Shown: positions 27,783 to 36,304, numbered from the stretch's first letter. The stretch: 41,424 nucleotides of DNA from CAYVUM01 sp964619055 (GCA_964619055.1 CAZUDB010000029.1:1-41424); one strand, 5' to 3'. The notes: generated by a model not told the origin, from the letters alone. Numbers and translations: made by a program.

Positions 27783-27989
27783 TCAGACCTCGCGGCCGGT
27801 GACCGTGAAGCCGGCGTCCTCAATGGCACGGACGAGTGGACCGTCATCGTCGCCGGCACCGGTGACGCGGACCGTGCCTGCCGGCAAGTCCACGGCGACG
27901 TCCGCTGCGGGCTCAACCGCGCGGATCGCCGCCGTGATGGACCGGCTGCAGCCACCACATTCCATCCCGTCAACGCGAAATGTGAGCAT
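27783..27989 (-). CDS. Heavy-metal-associated (HMA) copper chaperone
   Basis: 68 residues, a single ferredoxin-like HMA domain. The metal-binding GMECGGCS (Cys-x-x-Cys) lies near residue 10, followed by the AADVAVDLPAGTVRV strand and the usual DAGFTV terminus. It probably binds Cu(I) in the cytosol and hands it to the ATPase encoded directly upstream: the copA stop TAA is followed at once by this ATG. The same pairing occurs in many bacteria (CopZ-like). Cobalt or zinc binding cannot be excluded from sequence. Confidence 0.9.
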   Translation of the reverse strand: MLTFRVDGMECGGCSRSITAAIRAVEPAADVAVDLPAGTVRVTGAGDDDGPLVRAIEDAGFTVTGREV

Positions 27990-30239
27990 TTAGGAGGACC
28001 TTTCCATTGCTGCACCCTCCGGCATGCGCCACCGGCGGAGCCGAAGTGCGTTGGTGACCACGGAGATACTGCTGAGCGCCATGGCCGCGGCGGCCACGAT
28101 CGGGCTTAACTGGCCGAACGCCGCCAACGGCAACGCCACCACATTGTAAATGAACGCCCAAAACAGGTTCTCCTGAATCTTGCGGCGGGTGGCGCGCGCC
28201 AAATCCAATGCGGCCGGCACCAGGCGTGGATCGGGACGCATCAGCGTCACGCCCGCCGCCGCCATGGCTGCATCGGTCCCTGAGCCGAGAGCGATGCCAA
28301 CATCGGCCGCGGCCAAAGCCGGAGCATCGTTGATGCCATCGCCAACCATGGCAACCACCTTGCCATCCGCCGAAAACGTGGCTACGGCGTCCGCCTTATC
28401 CTCCGGCAACACCTCCGCCGTCACTTGGTCGATGCCGACCGAGGCGGCCACGGCCGCGGCACTGGCGCGCCGATCACCGGTAAGCATGGCTGTTGCGACA
28501 TCCGCTCGGTCGAGCATCGCCACCGCCTCGGCGGAGTTGGGGCGCACCCGGTCGCTGGCCGCCAACATGCCGAGCAACCTGGGCCCACCGTCGGCATCCG
28601 GCTCCGCCACCCACATGACCGTCGCCCCGCGAGCTTCTTCCGTCGCTGCCGTATCCGAAAGCGGGGCCACATCGACGGACATTTCCGCCATTAAACGGGC
28701 ATTGCCGACTGCCACCGACCGCCCGGCGACGGTCGCGATCAGCCCGCGACCCGCAACAACGCGCATATCCGAAACGGCTGCCAAGGGTGCATCGCCCGCG
28801 GCCGTAACCACGGCATGGGCGAGCGGGTGGCTGCTGCCGCTCTGCGCTGACGCGGCCAAGCGGATCAACGCATCAGTATCCCCGTCGGCGGCGATGGCAC
28901 ACGTCAGCTCCGGTCGGCCCTCTGTCAGGGTGCCGGTCTTGTCGAACACGACCAGCGCGGTGCGGCTGGCCCGTTCCAGGGTGATCGCATCCTTGATCAA
29001 AATGCCTTGGCGCGCGGCGACGCCAGTACCGACGATGATTGCCGCCGGCGTGGCAAGGCCAAGGGCGCAGGGGCATGCAATCACCAATACCGTCACCGCG
29101 TAAATGACCGCGACCCCCACGTCCGCGCCAGCGAGCAACCAGCCGACGAGCGTGGCCACGGCAATAGCGACGACGATAGGTACAAAGACGGCAGCAACCC
29201 GGTCCACCAGTCGTTGGATCGGCGCCTTACTGGCCTGGGCCGTTTGCACCAGACGGATAATGCGGGCGAGGGTTCCCTCCGCCGCCGTGGCCGTAGCCGA
29301 GATCCGGAGCAGCCCCTCGCCGTTGACACTGCCGCCAGTGACGGCATCACCCGGGCCGCGGGCCACGGGCTGGCTTTCGCCCGTGATCAGGGACTCGTCA
29401 ACCTGGCTCTCGCCCGACAGAATGCGACCATCCACAGGCACCCGGTCGCCTGGGCGGATCGAGATCGTATCGCCGACACCGACGCGGGCTACATCGACCT
29501 CCGTCTCTCGCCCGTCGGGTCCGACGACGCGGGCCGTCTCCGGACGCAAGGTGGATAGAGCCGCAATGGCATCAGTCGTTCGGTTGCGGGCCCGCTGCTC
29601 CAACCACCGACCCAGCAGCACCAACGTGATCACGGCCGCTGACGCTTCGAAGTACAGGTGCTGGGCCGAGCCGATGAGCAACAGCGCGATGCTGAGCCCG
29701 TATGCCGCGTTGGTGCCCAGGGACACCAGCACATCCATCGTGCCGGAACCGGCGCGAAGCGCCCGCCAAGCGGCCCGGTGGATCGGTGCCGCCGCCCAGA
29801 GCTGAACCGGGGTTGCCAGTACCAGCTGCAACCAAGGCGGCAAGGTCAGGTCGAGCCCGGCCACATGGCCCACCATCGGCAGCACCAGAGGGACAGTCAA
29901 AATCGCCGCCACGAACAAGGTGGTGCGGCCGGATGTATGCAGTTCTTCTCGACTGTCGTTGTCGGCCTTAAGTGTGTCCTCCGCCCGGACGACCTCACTC
30001 TCGAAACCGGCGCGGCGAACGGCAGCAGCCAGATCCGCCATCACGCCCTCGACCGTCACAGTCCGCTCCGGTGTCAGATGCACCCGGGCCTGGCCGAGGG
30101 CCAGGCTGACCTCGGAACCGACAACGCCTGGAACGCGGCCCAACGCCCGTTCAACACGGGAAACGCAAGAGGCGCAGGTCATGCCGTGGATCGGCACCAT
30201 CACGGTCATCGTTGGTCGAACGGGCGCGTCCAAAGTCAC
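27990..30239 (-). CDS. copA: Cu(+)-exporting P1B-type ATPase
   Basis: Pumps Cu(I) out of the cytosol using ATP. 749 residues. One N-terminal HMA domain with GMTCASC (Cys22/Cys25) precedes eight expected membrane helices. The transport motif CPC is at 389-391. The actuator loop carries SLITGESQPV. Phosphorylation Asp433 is in FDKTGTLTEG, the nucleotide domain has SGSSHPLAHA (the HP motif), and MVGDGINDAPALA is the hinge. The start is a GTG at 30239 without a clear ribosome site; ATG codons at 30209 and 30200 are alternatives. The adjacent HMA gene forms one operon with it. The divergent sigma-factor gene shares about 200 bases, but I saw no CueR-type palindrome there. Confidence 0.95.
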   Translation of the reverse strand: MTLDAPVRPTMTVMVPIHGMTCASCVSRVERALGRVPGVVGSEVSLALGQARVHLTPERTVTVEGVMADLAAAVRRAGFESEVVRAEDTLKADNDSREELHTSGRTTLFVAAILTVPLVLPMVGHVAGLDLTLPPWLQLVLATPVQLWAAAPIHRAAWRALRAGSGTMDVLVSLGTNAAYGLSIALLLIGSAQHLYFEASAAVITLVLLGRWLEQRARNRTTDAIAALSTLRPETARVVGPDGRETEVDVARVGVGDTISIRPGDRVPVDGRILSGESQVDESLITGESQPVARGPGDAVTGGSVNGEGLLRISATATAAEGTLARIIRLVQTAQASKAPIQRLVDRVAAVFVPIVVAIAVATLVGWLLAGADVGVAVIYAVTVLVIACPCALGLATPAAIIVGTGVAARQGILIKDAITLERASRTALVVFDKTGTLTEGRPELTCAIAADGDTDALIRLAASAQSGSSHPLAHAVVTAAGDAPLAAVSDMRVVAGRGLIATVAGRSVAVGNARLMAEMSVDVAPLSDTAATEEARGATVMWVAEPDADGGPRLLGMLAASDRVRPNSAEAVAMLDRADVATAMLTGDRRASAAAVAASVGIDQVTAEVLPEDKADAVATFSADGKVVAMVGDGINDAPALAAADVGIALGSGTDAAMAAAGVTLMRPDPRLVPAALDLARATRRKIQENLFWAFIYNVVALPLAAFGQLSPIVAAAAMALSSISVVTNALRLRRWRMPEGAAMERSS

Positions 30240-30350
30240 TCCACGCGTCGTAAAGCGTTTCGCCGATAGGTGGGTTTACTGACAGCAGATCGCTAAGCAA
30301 GACGCTGTGTCAAGTGATGCCGCTGACAAATCGGAAGAGCAGCGACCACC

Positions 30351-30378
30351 TTGGACAATTGCCATTCTGCCGTAATGT
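30351..30378 (+). promoter_or_regulatory. Possible promoter before the ECF sigma gene
   Basis: TTGGAC (30351-30356), 16 bases and TAATGT (30373-30378) resemble a -35/-10 pair about 65 bases before the chosen start. The match to consensus is weak, and autoregulation by the ECF factor itself cannot be judged. Confidence 0.25.
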
Positions 30379-30442
30379 CGACATCTTGCGCACTGAAGAC
30401 GCAGAGAATGATCGCCGTCAACAGCTTCCAAGGCTACGGGCC

Positions 30443-31012
30443 GTGACAAAAACACGCCCCCCGCAAGACAGCACCATTGATCTGGCGGCTTTGTTGCACG
30501 CGACCGCCGAGCGTGACGCTACAGCCTTCAAGCAGCTGTATGACGCAACCAGTTCGCACCTTTTCGCTGTCATCGTCCGTATTGTTGGAGGACGGGACAC
30601 CGCAGCCGACGTGTTGCAGGAGGTGTATCTGCGAATTTGGACCAGTGCGGCCGGATATCGTGCCGAACGCGGGACACCGATGGCTTGGATGACAACCATC
30701 GCGCGCAACCGCGCCCTCGATTGGCGGCGCCATCTCGGCAATACTGTTTCAGCAGGAGATCCCGCCGAGTTGGAGCTTGCCGACGTTTCGCAGTCCGGTC
30801 CAATGCTAGAGCCCGGCGGCTCCGTTGGTCGAAACGAGCTGAAGCGGTGCTTGGCGCAACTGCCCGTGCCGCAGCGGCACTGTGTCATCCTCGCCTATAT
30901 GGCCGGATACAGCCACGAAGAACTGGCGGACCGTTTCGGCCGCCCACTCGGAACCGTTAAGTCTTGGATTCGACGCGGCTTGGCAGCGTTGAAAAAGTGC
31001 TTAGAGCCATGA
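30443..31012 (+). CDS. ECF sigma factor (SigK-like)
   Basis: Extracytoplasmic-function sigma factor that redirects RNA polymerase to its own regulon. 189 residues from the GTG at 30443, the point where family similarity begins; in-frame GTG/ATG codons at 30314 and 30317 would add 43 residues. Region 2 is AFKQLYDATSSHLFAVIVRIVGG through VLQEVYLRIWTSA and the -10-recognition stretch GTPMAWMTTIARNRALDWRRH. Region 4 is LAQLPVPQRHCVILAYMAGYSHEELA with the helix-turn-helix GRPLGTVKSWIRRGLAAL. The stop overlaps the anti-sigma start as ATGA, so both proteins are made together. This is the classic sigK-rskA arrangement. Confidence 0.92.
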   Translation: MTKTRPPQDSTIDLAALLHATAERDATAFKQLYDATSSHLFAVIVRIVGGRDTAADVLQEVYLRIWTSAAGYRAERGTPMAWMTTIARNRALDWRRHLGNTVSAGDPAELELADVSQSGPMLEPGGSVGRNELKRCLAQLPVPQRHCVILAYMAGYSHEELADRFGRPLGTVKSWIRRGLAALKKCLEP

Positions 31013-31803
31013 ACGAAACGCTGGACGAGTTAGAGACGCTTGCGGCCGAATACGTCCTTGGGACACTCGATCGCGCCGAGCGTCGCGCCGTTGAGGCCCG
31101 CCTCGTCCGGGAACCGGAACTGGCATCCCTGATTGAAGCATGGGCCAATCGACTCGATCCTCTGAATGAAACGCTCACTCCGATTGAGCCTCCACAAGAG
31201 GTTTGGGACGCCATCGTGGCCAGCCTTCCTACGGCGGGCACACATCGGTCAGTGGATCGCCCGGGCCCTGCGAGGTCCACGGGCGATGGCGAGATTGTGA
31301 CAACGTTGAAACGAAAGCTCCGGGTCTGGCGCGCAATGGGGTTTGCCACGGCGGCGGCGGCGGCGGCGTTGGCAGCCCTGATCTGGTGGTCACCACAAAC
31401 GATTGAGCCGCTGGTCGCGCGGGTCTTTGACTGGACGCCCCCGCCGGAAACACCCGCGCCTACGCGCTTCGTAGCGGTCCTGCAGTCGGAACCAGCCGGC
31501 CCGGCCTGGCTCGCCGAAGTCGACACCGCAGCACAGTCCCTTAGCGTTCGACCGCTCGGATCACCGCCGCCGGAAGGTGGCGTGTTCGAGCTGTGGCTGG
31601 TGCCAGAGGGCGGCGACGCGCCCCAGTCGCTTGGCCTCCTGGATGCTGATGCCGATATCACACTTGCGGCAGATCCGCGAGTCACTGCCGGCGGCGACGG
31701 TGCCATCCTGGCGGTCAGCCTGGAGCCTGCGGGCGGCTCGCCCACCGGCCTCCCGACCGGACCGGTGCAATTCGCCGGCCCACTCCTGCCGATCCTCCCC
31801 TAA
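31009..31803 (+). CDS. RskA-type anti-sigma factor
   Basis: Membrane protein that sequesters the ECF factor until a periplasmic signal frees it. 264 residues from the ATG overlapping the sigma stop. The cytosolic N-terminus (LETLAAEYVLGTLDRAERRAVEARL) is the RskA-like sigma-binding domain and lacks the His/Cys zinc motif of other anti-sigma factors. One membrane segment lies around residues 105-125 (Ala-rich, GFATAAAAAALAALIWW). The periplasmic C-terminal domain has FELWLVPEGG and the highly conserved ending SLEPAGGSPTGLPTGPVQF. It probably undergoes regulated proteolysis, as known for RskA. Its downstream genes are likely regulon members. Confidence 0.9.
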   Translation: MNETLDELETLAAEYVLGTLDRAERRAVEARLVREPELASLIEAWANRLDPLNETLTPIEPPQEVWDAIVASLPTAGTHRSVDRPGPARSTGDGEIVTTLKRKLRVWRAMGFATAAAAAALAALIWWSPQTIEPLVARVFDWTPPPETPAPTRFVAVLQSEPAGPAWLAEVDTAAQSLSVRPLGSPPPEGGVFELWLVPEGGDAPQSLGLLDADADITLAADPRVTAGGDGAILAVSLEPAGGSPTGLPTGPVQFAGPLLPILP

Positions 31804-32003
31804 AGCTACTGCCTCCCCCCAGCGCTCAGTTTTTTGCGTGCCCTCCGCATCGGACACCGCGCGCAAGCGGTAGAGCTGAATAAGGCGCCCTGCGCTCAAC
31901 GGCGTTGCATGGGTCCAGGACGCCCGGTGCCGCCCGCCGGAAACACGCTTGCGGCTCGACGACGAACGTGAACAGCAGCCCTACTTAGGAGATTACCGGG
32001 ACC
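31804..32003 (+). promoter_or_regulatory. Spacer before the DUF4331 gene with possible ECF promoter
   Basis: 200 bases without a gene. GGAAAC at 31939-31944 resembles an ECF -35 element and is followed about 12 to 16 bases later by CTCGAC/GACGAAC, which could be a -10, about 45 bases before the ATG at 32004. TTAGGAG close to that ATG is its ribosome site. The promoter reading is speculative. Confidence 0.3.
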
Positions 32004-33356
32004 ATGAAACTTCCTCGCACAGCCGTCATAGCCTTGGCCGCCGTGGCGGTCGCCATGCCGCTCCGCCAAGCCATTCCATCAAGCCATATGGATGCGCCCC
32101 TGATCACCCTCAGCCCTGCCGCCAACACCACGGACGTGTATGCGTTTCGCAGTGTGGCCGGAGGTGTTCAATACCTGACCACGGCCTTGGCAGTGTATCC
32201 ATTCGAAGAGCCAGGGATCGGCCCCAACAACTACAGTTTCGATGACCGCCTTGACTATGAGATCCACGTGGCCACCACACCTGAAGACCTCCAAGCCGGG
32301 CGCGCGACGATCACCTACCGCTTCGAGTTCAACACCGTGTTTCAAAACGAAGACACCATTCGTCAGGCCTACCTCGGCATCGTCGAGCCCGTGGTTGACG
32401 GCGACGGCTTCTTCGAGAACCAAAATTTGCGCCAGTCCTACACGGTGACCAAAGTCGACAACCGAACGGGCTCCGAAATCGTGCTCGGTGCAGGGATCGT
32501 GCCGCCCAACAACCAGGGCTTGGTCACACCATTCTACAATCAAGGCAACGACGGCGACGCCCTTGCCAAGGAAGGGGTGGCCGACCGGGCCGACCTGGAC
32601 CCCTACACCCAACAGGGCATCACGCCACTCGGCCAGGATTACGAGGCCTTCGCAGGCCAGCGCGATGACGGCTTCTACGCGGACATTCAATCCATCTTCG
32701 ACCTGGACTTCTCGTTCGGCCGGGCCACGAGCACACCGAGCAAACCGTTCGACAGTCAGAGCGGCTTCAACGTCCATACCATCGTCCTGAACATCCCTAT
32801 CGTGGAGCTCGAGGGAGCGGTCGTCGTTGGTGTTTATGCCACCACCGGCTTCAACACATCGCGTATCCGCGGTCGCCAAGGCAACCCGCTGTTTGTGGAG
32901 GCCTTGGTGGCGCTGCAGGATAAGGATCGCTACAACCGCCTGGATCCGATCCGCGACGAGCGGCTGTTCGCTCAATACGCACGGGACCCGGAGCTGAACC
33001 GTCTGCTCGGATTGCCCCCCGTGGACCTCAGCGGCCTGTTCATTCCCGATCTGATCAAGGTGGACGTCACCACCGGACCGGCCCGGACTCCCAACGATCC
33101 CAACTTTAACCGCCTTGGCATCTTTGGCGGCGATACACTGACCAACGCCGCCGGTGACGGCATTCCAGGCGGCTGGCCCAACGGTCGGCGGTTTGGGGAC
33201 GACGTTTTGGACATCGCCCTGATCGCACTGGGCGTGCCCGCCCCCAACGACGGCGAGCCGGATTACGACCGGATCACCTCCAACGACATTACTTACAATG
33301 ATGTCTTCCCCTATGCGGCAACGCCGCTCAACGGCCGCAACCACGACCACCACTGA
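32004..33356 (+). CDS. Secreted DUF4331 family protein
   Basis: 450 residues. The N-terminus (MKLPRTAVIALAAVAVAMPL) is a signal peptide with likely export to the periplasm or surface. The mature protein opens with SSHMDAPLITLSPAANTTDVYAF, the hallmark of DUF4331, and has many Asp/Asn/Gly-rich turns (FDDRLDYEIHVATT, NQGNDGDALA, FGGDTLTNAAGDGIPGG) suggesting beta structure and possibly metal binding. The C-terminus is rich in His and Asn (GRNHDHH), a possible metal-binding tag. The family has no established function that I know of. It follows the sigma/anti-sigma pair by 200 bases and precedes the TPR gene by 100, so it may be the main output of the sigma factor. TTAGGAG provides a good ribosome site. 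Confidence 0.9.
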   Translation: MKLPRTAVIALAAVAVAMPLRQAIPSSHMDAPLITLSPAANTTDVYAFRSVAGGVQYLTTALAVYPFEEPGIGPNNYSFDDRLDYEIHVATTPEDLQAGRATITYRFEFNTVFQNEDTIRQAYLGIVEPVVDGDGFFENQNLRQSYTVTKVDNRTGSEIVLGAGIVPPNNQGLVTPFYNQGNDGDALAKEGVADRADLDPYTQQGITPLGQDYEAFAGQRDDGFYADIQSIFDLDFSFGRATSTPSKPFDSQSGFNVHTIVLNIPIVELEGAVVVGVYATTGFNTSRIRGRQGNPLFVEALVALQDKDRYNRLDPIRDERLFAQYARDPELNRLLGLPPVDLSGLFIPDLIKVDVTTGPARTPNDPNFNRLGIFGGDTLTNAAGDGIPGGWPNGRRFGDDVLDIALIALGVPAPNDGEPDYDRITSNDITYNDVFPYAATPLNGRNHDHH

Positions 33357-33368
33357 GCGCGCGGATCC

Positions 33369-33410
33369 TGGGCGACGGCTCGCGGGCATCGCCCGCAGGT
33401 TGCTCGCCCA
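33369..33410 (+). terminator. Nested stem-loop between DUF4331 and TPR genes
   Basis: Outer arms TGGGCGA (33369-33375) and TCGCCCA (33404-33410) enclose an inner GCGGGC-ATC-GCCCGC hairpin (33382-33396). It starts 13 bases after the DUF4331 stop. There is no T-run, so partial attenuation or mRNA stabilisation fits better than full termination. Confidence 0.45.
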
Positions 33411-33456
33411 ACCGCCTTGGTTCCTTCGCGTTCCGTGACCAAAGGAGGAGACACCG

Positions 33457-34641
33457 GTGCAAATCTTTACCCTTGCCACCCGGATCGGCACGCTCTGCGG
33501 GCTTGCGGCGCTCATTCCGGCAACGGGTGCCGTGGCCGAAGCCGTCCGGCCCAGCCCGAACACAGTGATTGCAACGGTCCGACCCGCGATGGCGTCGGGC
33601 CTTATGGCGAAGAGCGCTCAACTCGCCGAAACACCACACGAGCCGACACTCGCCGCCGCCGTAATCGGCGGACACTTGACGCAGTACCGCGCAACCGGGG
33701 AAGCACGCCACCTTAGCTACGCGGTAAAGGCGCTCGAGCCTTGGGCCGACGCCACCAATCCGCCCACTGAAATTTTGCTGATGCGTGCCATCGTCCGCCA
33801 GACCGGCCATGCATTCGAATCCGCACTTGCGGATTTGGGTCAGGTCATCGAGCACGAACCGGACAACGTCCAAGCCCTACTCAGCCGCTCCTTCATCTAT
33901 CAAGCGCTGGGTCGACTCGCGGACGCAGCCGAGGATTGCCGGCGAGCACCGCTGCATCGAGCTCCGCTGGCAATCACCACCTGCCGGGCGCGCATCAACA
34001 GCTTAAGCGGCCACGCGGAGCGTGCCGACCGCGAACTCACTTGGTGGCTGAATACCGATCCCGGCAGCGCCGCGGCCATCCGGCGATGGGCGCTCACCAA
34101 TCACGCCGAGATAGCACTGCGCCGGGGCGATCCCGCCGCCGCCGAGCAGCGTTTCCGCGAAGCCTTAGATCTGGACGGCCGCGACACGTACCTTCGCCTC
34201 GCCTATGCGGACCTCCTGATCGATCAGGGTCGGGCGACCGAAGTGATCCGCCTACTCGATGGCCTCGCCGACACCACCGGCCGCCTGCTCCGCTTGGCGC
34301 TCGCGAAAAACGCCCTGGGCGCACCGGACGCCGGCACCGTCACCGACCGCGTGGAGGCGGCAATTGCGATGGAGGAACGTGATGGCACCGGCGCCCATGA
34401 CCGCGAAGCGGCCCGGTTCTGGCTGACCCTGGGCGGCCAGCCGGGTCGGGCCCTGGAACTGGCCCTCGTCAATTGGAAAACACAACGGGAGCCGGAGGAC
34501 GCGCGCCTGGTCCTCGGCGCTGCACTTGCGGCAGGCTCGCCAGGGGCAGCAAGCGCGGTCTTGGAGTGGCTATCCGCAACCGGACTTCAGGACGCTCGCC
34601 TTGCGCCGATGGTCACGGCACTTGCGGAGGAAAGATCATGA
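33457..34641 (+). CDS. Exported TPR protein of the DUF4331 cluster
   Basis: 394 residues from a GTG with an excellent AAAGGAGG site. A signal peptide (ATRIGTLCGLAALIPATGAVAEA) precedes about ten helical repeats with TPR character, clearest at FESALADLGQVIEHEPDNVQALL, FIYQALGRLADAAEDCRRA and DPAAAEQRFREALDLDGRDTYLRL. It probably acts as a periplasmic scaffold or chaperone. The stop overlaps the next start as ATGA. A TPR gene downstream of DUF4331 and before a HupE-like gene is an arrangement I recall from other proteobacteria, but its biochemical role is unknown. Confidence 0.87.
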   Translation: MQIFTLATRIGTLCGLAALIPATGAVAEAVRPSPNTVIATVRPAMASGLMAKSAQLAETPHEPTLAAAVIGGHLTQYRATGEARHLSYAVKALEPWADATNPPTEILLMRAIVRQTGHAFESALADLGQVIEHEPDNVQALLSRSFIYQALGRLADAAEDCRRAPLHRAPLAITTCRARINSLSGHAERADRELTWWLNTDPGSAAAIRRWALTNHAEIALRRGDPAAAEQRFREALDLDGRDTYLRLAYADLLIDQGRATEVIRLLDGLADTTGRLLRLALAKNALGAPDAGTVTDRVEAAIAMEERDGTGAHDREAARFWLTLGGQPGRALELALVNWKTQREPEDARLVLGAALAAGSPGAASAVLEWLSATGLQDARLAPMVTALAEERS

Positions 34642-35324
34642 CTAATGTAATGTCCGCGTCCGTTAGAACACGTTCAAACATTCTTCTCCTCGCTGCAGCT
34701 GGGGTCGTCATCGGTGGTCTGGTCGGAACACCGTCACCGGTCCAGGCGCATGCCTCGGGAACCAGCCACCTGAACCTGACGATCGCCCCTAACCACATAG
34801 CCGGACGCCTCGACATCTCCGTTGCGGACCTTGATCACGCAATTGGTCTGGATCGGGACAAGAACGCGAAAATCACCTGGGGCGAGATCGAAGCAGTCGA
34901 GGACGACATCACCCTCTTCGCCATCGCACACATTGGACTAAGCGGCCCGAACGGTCCTTGCGGCCTGACCTCGGCCCCCCTGTTGCTCGACCATAAGGAT
35001 GGGGAGACGTACATCGCCGCACCGTTTCGGGCGGATTGTGGTCAGAATTCCGGAAGTTTAACCATCCAGTCGACGCTGTTGTTCGACGATGATCCGTTGC
35101 ATCGCACAATCGTCGAAATCGTTAGCGGCGACGATGCCCGAACGAGCGTACTGACGTCCGAACACCGGATGGTCATGATCCCGGCATTGGTGCCTAAGCC
35201 TACGTCGCCGCTTTCGAGTGGGCTTGGTGAGTCGTGGGCGTGGTGGTTTAGCCTGGCTGTCCTGGCGATCGCCGCAATGTCCGCTCCGTGGAAAATCCGC
35301 GCGGACGCATCAAAGCAGTGCTGA
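34638..35324 (+). CDS. Short HupE/UreJ-like exported EF-hand protein without the transporter part
   Basis: 228 residues from an ATG overlapping the TPR stop, with GGAGGAAAG upstream. After a signal segment (residues 13-37, ending VQAHA) the sequence LNLTIAPNHIAGRLDISVADLDHAIGL matches the outer domain that precedes HupE/UreJ permeases. It contains a textbook 12-residue EF-hand loop, Asp72 to Glu83 (DRDKNAKITWGE). Two Cys lie at GPCGLT and FRADCGQ. Only one membrane segment follows (about residues 200-220, WWFSLAVLAIAAM), then a short basic tail. Full family members have about six helices after this domain, so the permease part is missing: either a truncation or a dedicated calcium/metal-sensing lipid-anchored form. 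Confidence 0.82.
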   Translation: MTNVMSASVRTRSNILLLAAAGVVIGGLVGTPSPVQAHASGTSHLNLTIAPNHIAGRLDISVADLDHAIGLDRDKNAKITWGEIEAVEDDITLFAIAHIGLSGPNGPCGLTSAPLLLDHKDGETYIAAPFRADCGQNSGSLTIQSTLLFDDDPLHRTIVEIVSGDDARTSVLTSEHRMVMIPALVPKPTSPLSSGLGESWAWWFSLAVLAIAAMSAPWKIRADASKQC

Positions 35325-35396
35325 CCGCGCCAGCGGTTGCGACGGCCGAGCTTGTTGCCTACACTTTATGCATGCGGCGACGATGAGAGGCAGCCG

Positions 35397-35765
35397 ATGT
35401 CCACGGATCTTTTTGAGGAGCGCGAACGGAGCCACGAGGCCAAGTTCAAGCTGGATCAGGAGCTTGAATTCAAAGCCCAGTGTCGTGGCACCAAGCTGCT
35501 TGGAAAATGGGCCGCAGAGCGATTGGGATTGCCCCAAGATGCTGCAGAAGCTTATGGCAAACGGCTTCTTGGCCTTGCGCTTGGGCCCGGCGGCCAAGCC
35601 TCAGTCACAACCCAAGTGCGTTCCGATTTCGCAGAGGCCGGGCTTGCCATCGGTGAGTCCGCCATCCTTGCGGCCGCCTCCGACGCGCTGTCTTCCGCTT
35701 TCGCCAGCTTGAGCAAAGAGTTTCCGCACGCCCTCGGCCCCGACCACGTCCAAATCGGCGGCTAG
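35397..35765 (+). CDS. F1F0-ATPase inhibitor zeta subunit (DUF1476)
   Basis: 122 residues from the ATG at 35397 with a GAGAGG site. It is close to the DUF1476 family, the alphaproteobacterial zeta subunit that blocks ATP hydrolysis by the F1 motor when respiration fails. The N-terminal FEERERSHEAKFKLDQELEFKAQ holds the inhibitory helix, and LLGKWAAERLGL is the conserved core. The C-terminal half is more variable and Ala-rich. It stands alone between the sigma-cluster genes and encapsulin, away from ATP synthase genes, as is usual for this family. The assignment is by motif only. Confidence 0.85.
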   Translation: MSTDLFEERERSHEAKFKLDQELEFKAQCRGTKLLGKWAAERLGLPQDAAEAYGKRLLGLALGPGGQASVTTQVRSDFAEAGLAIGESAILAAASDALSSAFASLSKEFPHALGPDHVQIGG

Positions 35766-35914
35766 TCCCACTCGCAACCGTGACGTTGTCCATGCCCGAA
35801 CCCTGCTTCGGCGCTTGCCAATCATGCCCACCTGGTGTGGGATGACGGCAATCCAGGCAGCCGCCGCACATAAGAGCCTACAACGCCAACCCTTGGGACA
35901 GAGGAGCCGGCAAC

Positions 35915-36304
35915 ATGGCAAGCGAAGGCCTCCATGAGGATCGCGAACAGCTGAAGGTGGACACGGTCGACCGTCACCGGGCGATCGTCTCCCTGATGGA
36001 AGAGTTGGAGGCGGTCGACTGGTACGATCAGCGGGTTGACGCCGCGACCGATCAGGAACTCCGAGAAATCCTTGCTCACAACCGGGACGAGGAAAAGGAG
36101 CATGCCGCCATGGTTCTCGAATGGCTGCGCCGACGCGATCCCGGATTTGACCGCGAGCTTCGGGAATACTTGTTTAGCGACGGCTCTATCACCGGACACG
36201 AGGAAGAAGCCACCAGCGACGACACCGCAAATGGCGGGTCGGACGCCGCCTCGGCCGGTGACGACTCACTTGGGATCGGCAGCCTGAAAGGGATGGGACT
36301 CTAA
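35915..36304 (+). CDS. Encapsulated ferritin (EncFtn) cargo protein
   Basis: Iron-oxidising four-helix cargo that works inside an encapsulin shell. 129 residues. The two-helix core has VSLMEELEAVDWYDQR with Glu30, Glu32, Trp36 and Tyr37, and HNRDEEKEHAAM with Glu60 and His63. The spacing matches the ferroxidase-centre residues known from the Rhodospirillum rubrum protein (Glu32, Glu62, His65, Trp38 and Tyr39 there). A flexible Asp/Ser/Gly linker ends in DDSLGIGSLKGMGL, the typical encapsulin-loading peptide. The stop overlaps the shell-gene start as TAATG. A GAGGAG ribosome site precedes the ATG. Confidence 0.96.
   Translation: MASEGLHEDREQLKVDTVDRHRAIVSLMEELEAVDWYDQRVDAATDQELREILAHNRDEEKEHAAMVLEWLRRRDPGFDRELREYLFSDGSITGHEEEATSDDTANGGSDAASAGDDSLGIGSLKGMGL

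Noticed and set aside
30240..30442. CueR-type copper operator between copA and the sigma gene
   Set aside because: No inverted repeat with the expected spacing was found by eye.
32079..33563. 494-codon minus-strand frame opposite DUF4331
   Set aside because: DUF4331 has a signal peptide, ribosome site and family motif; the opposite frame has none.
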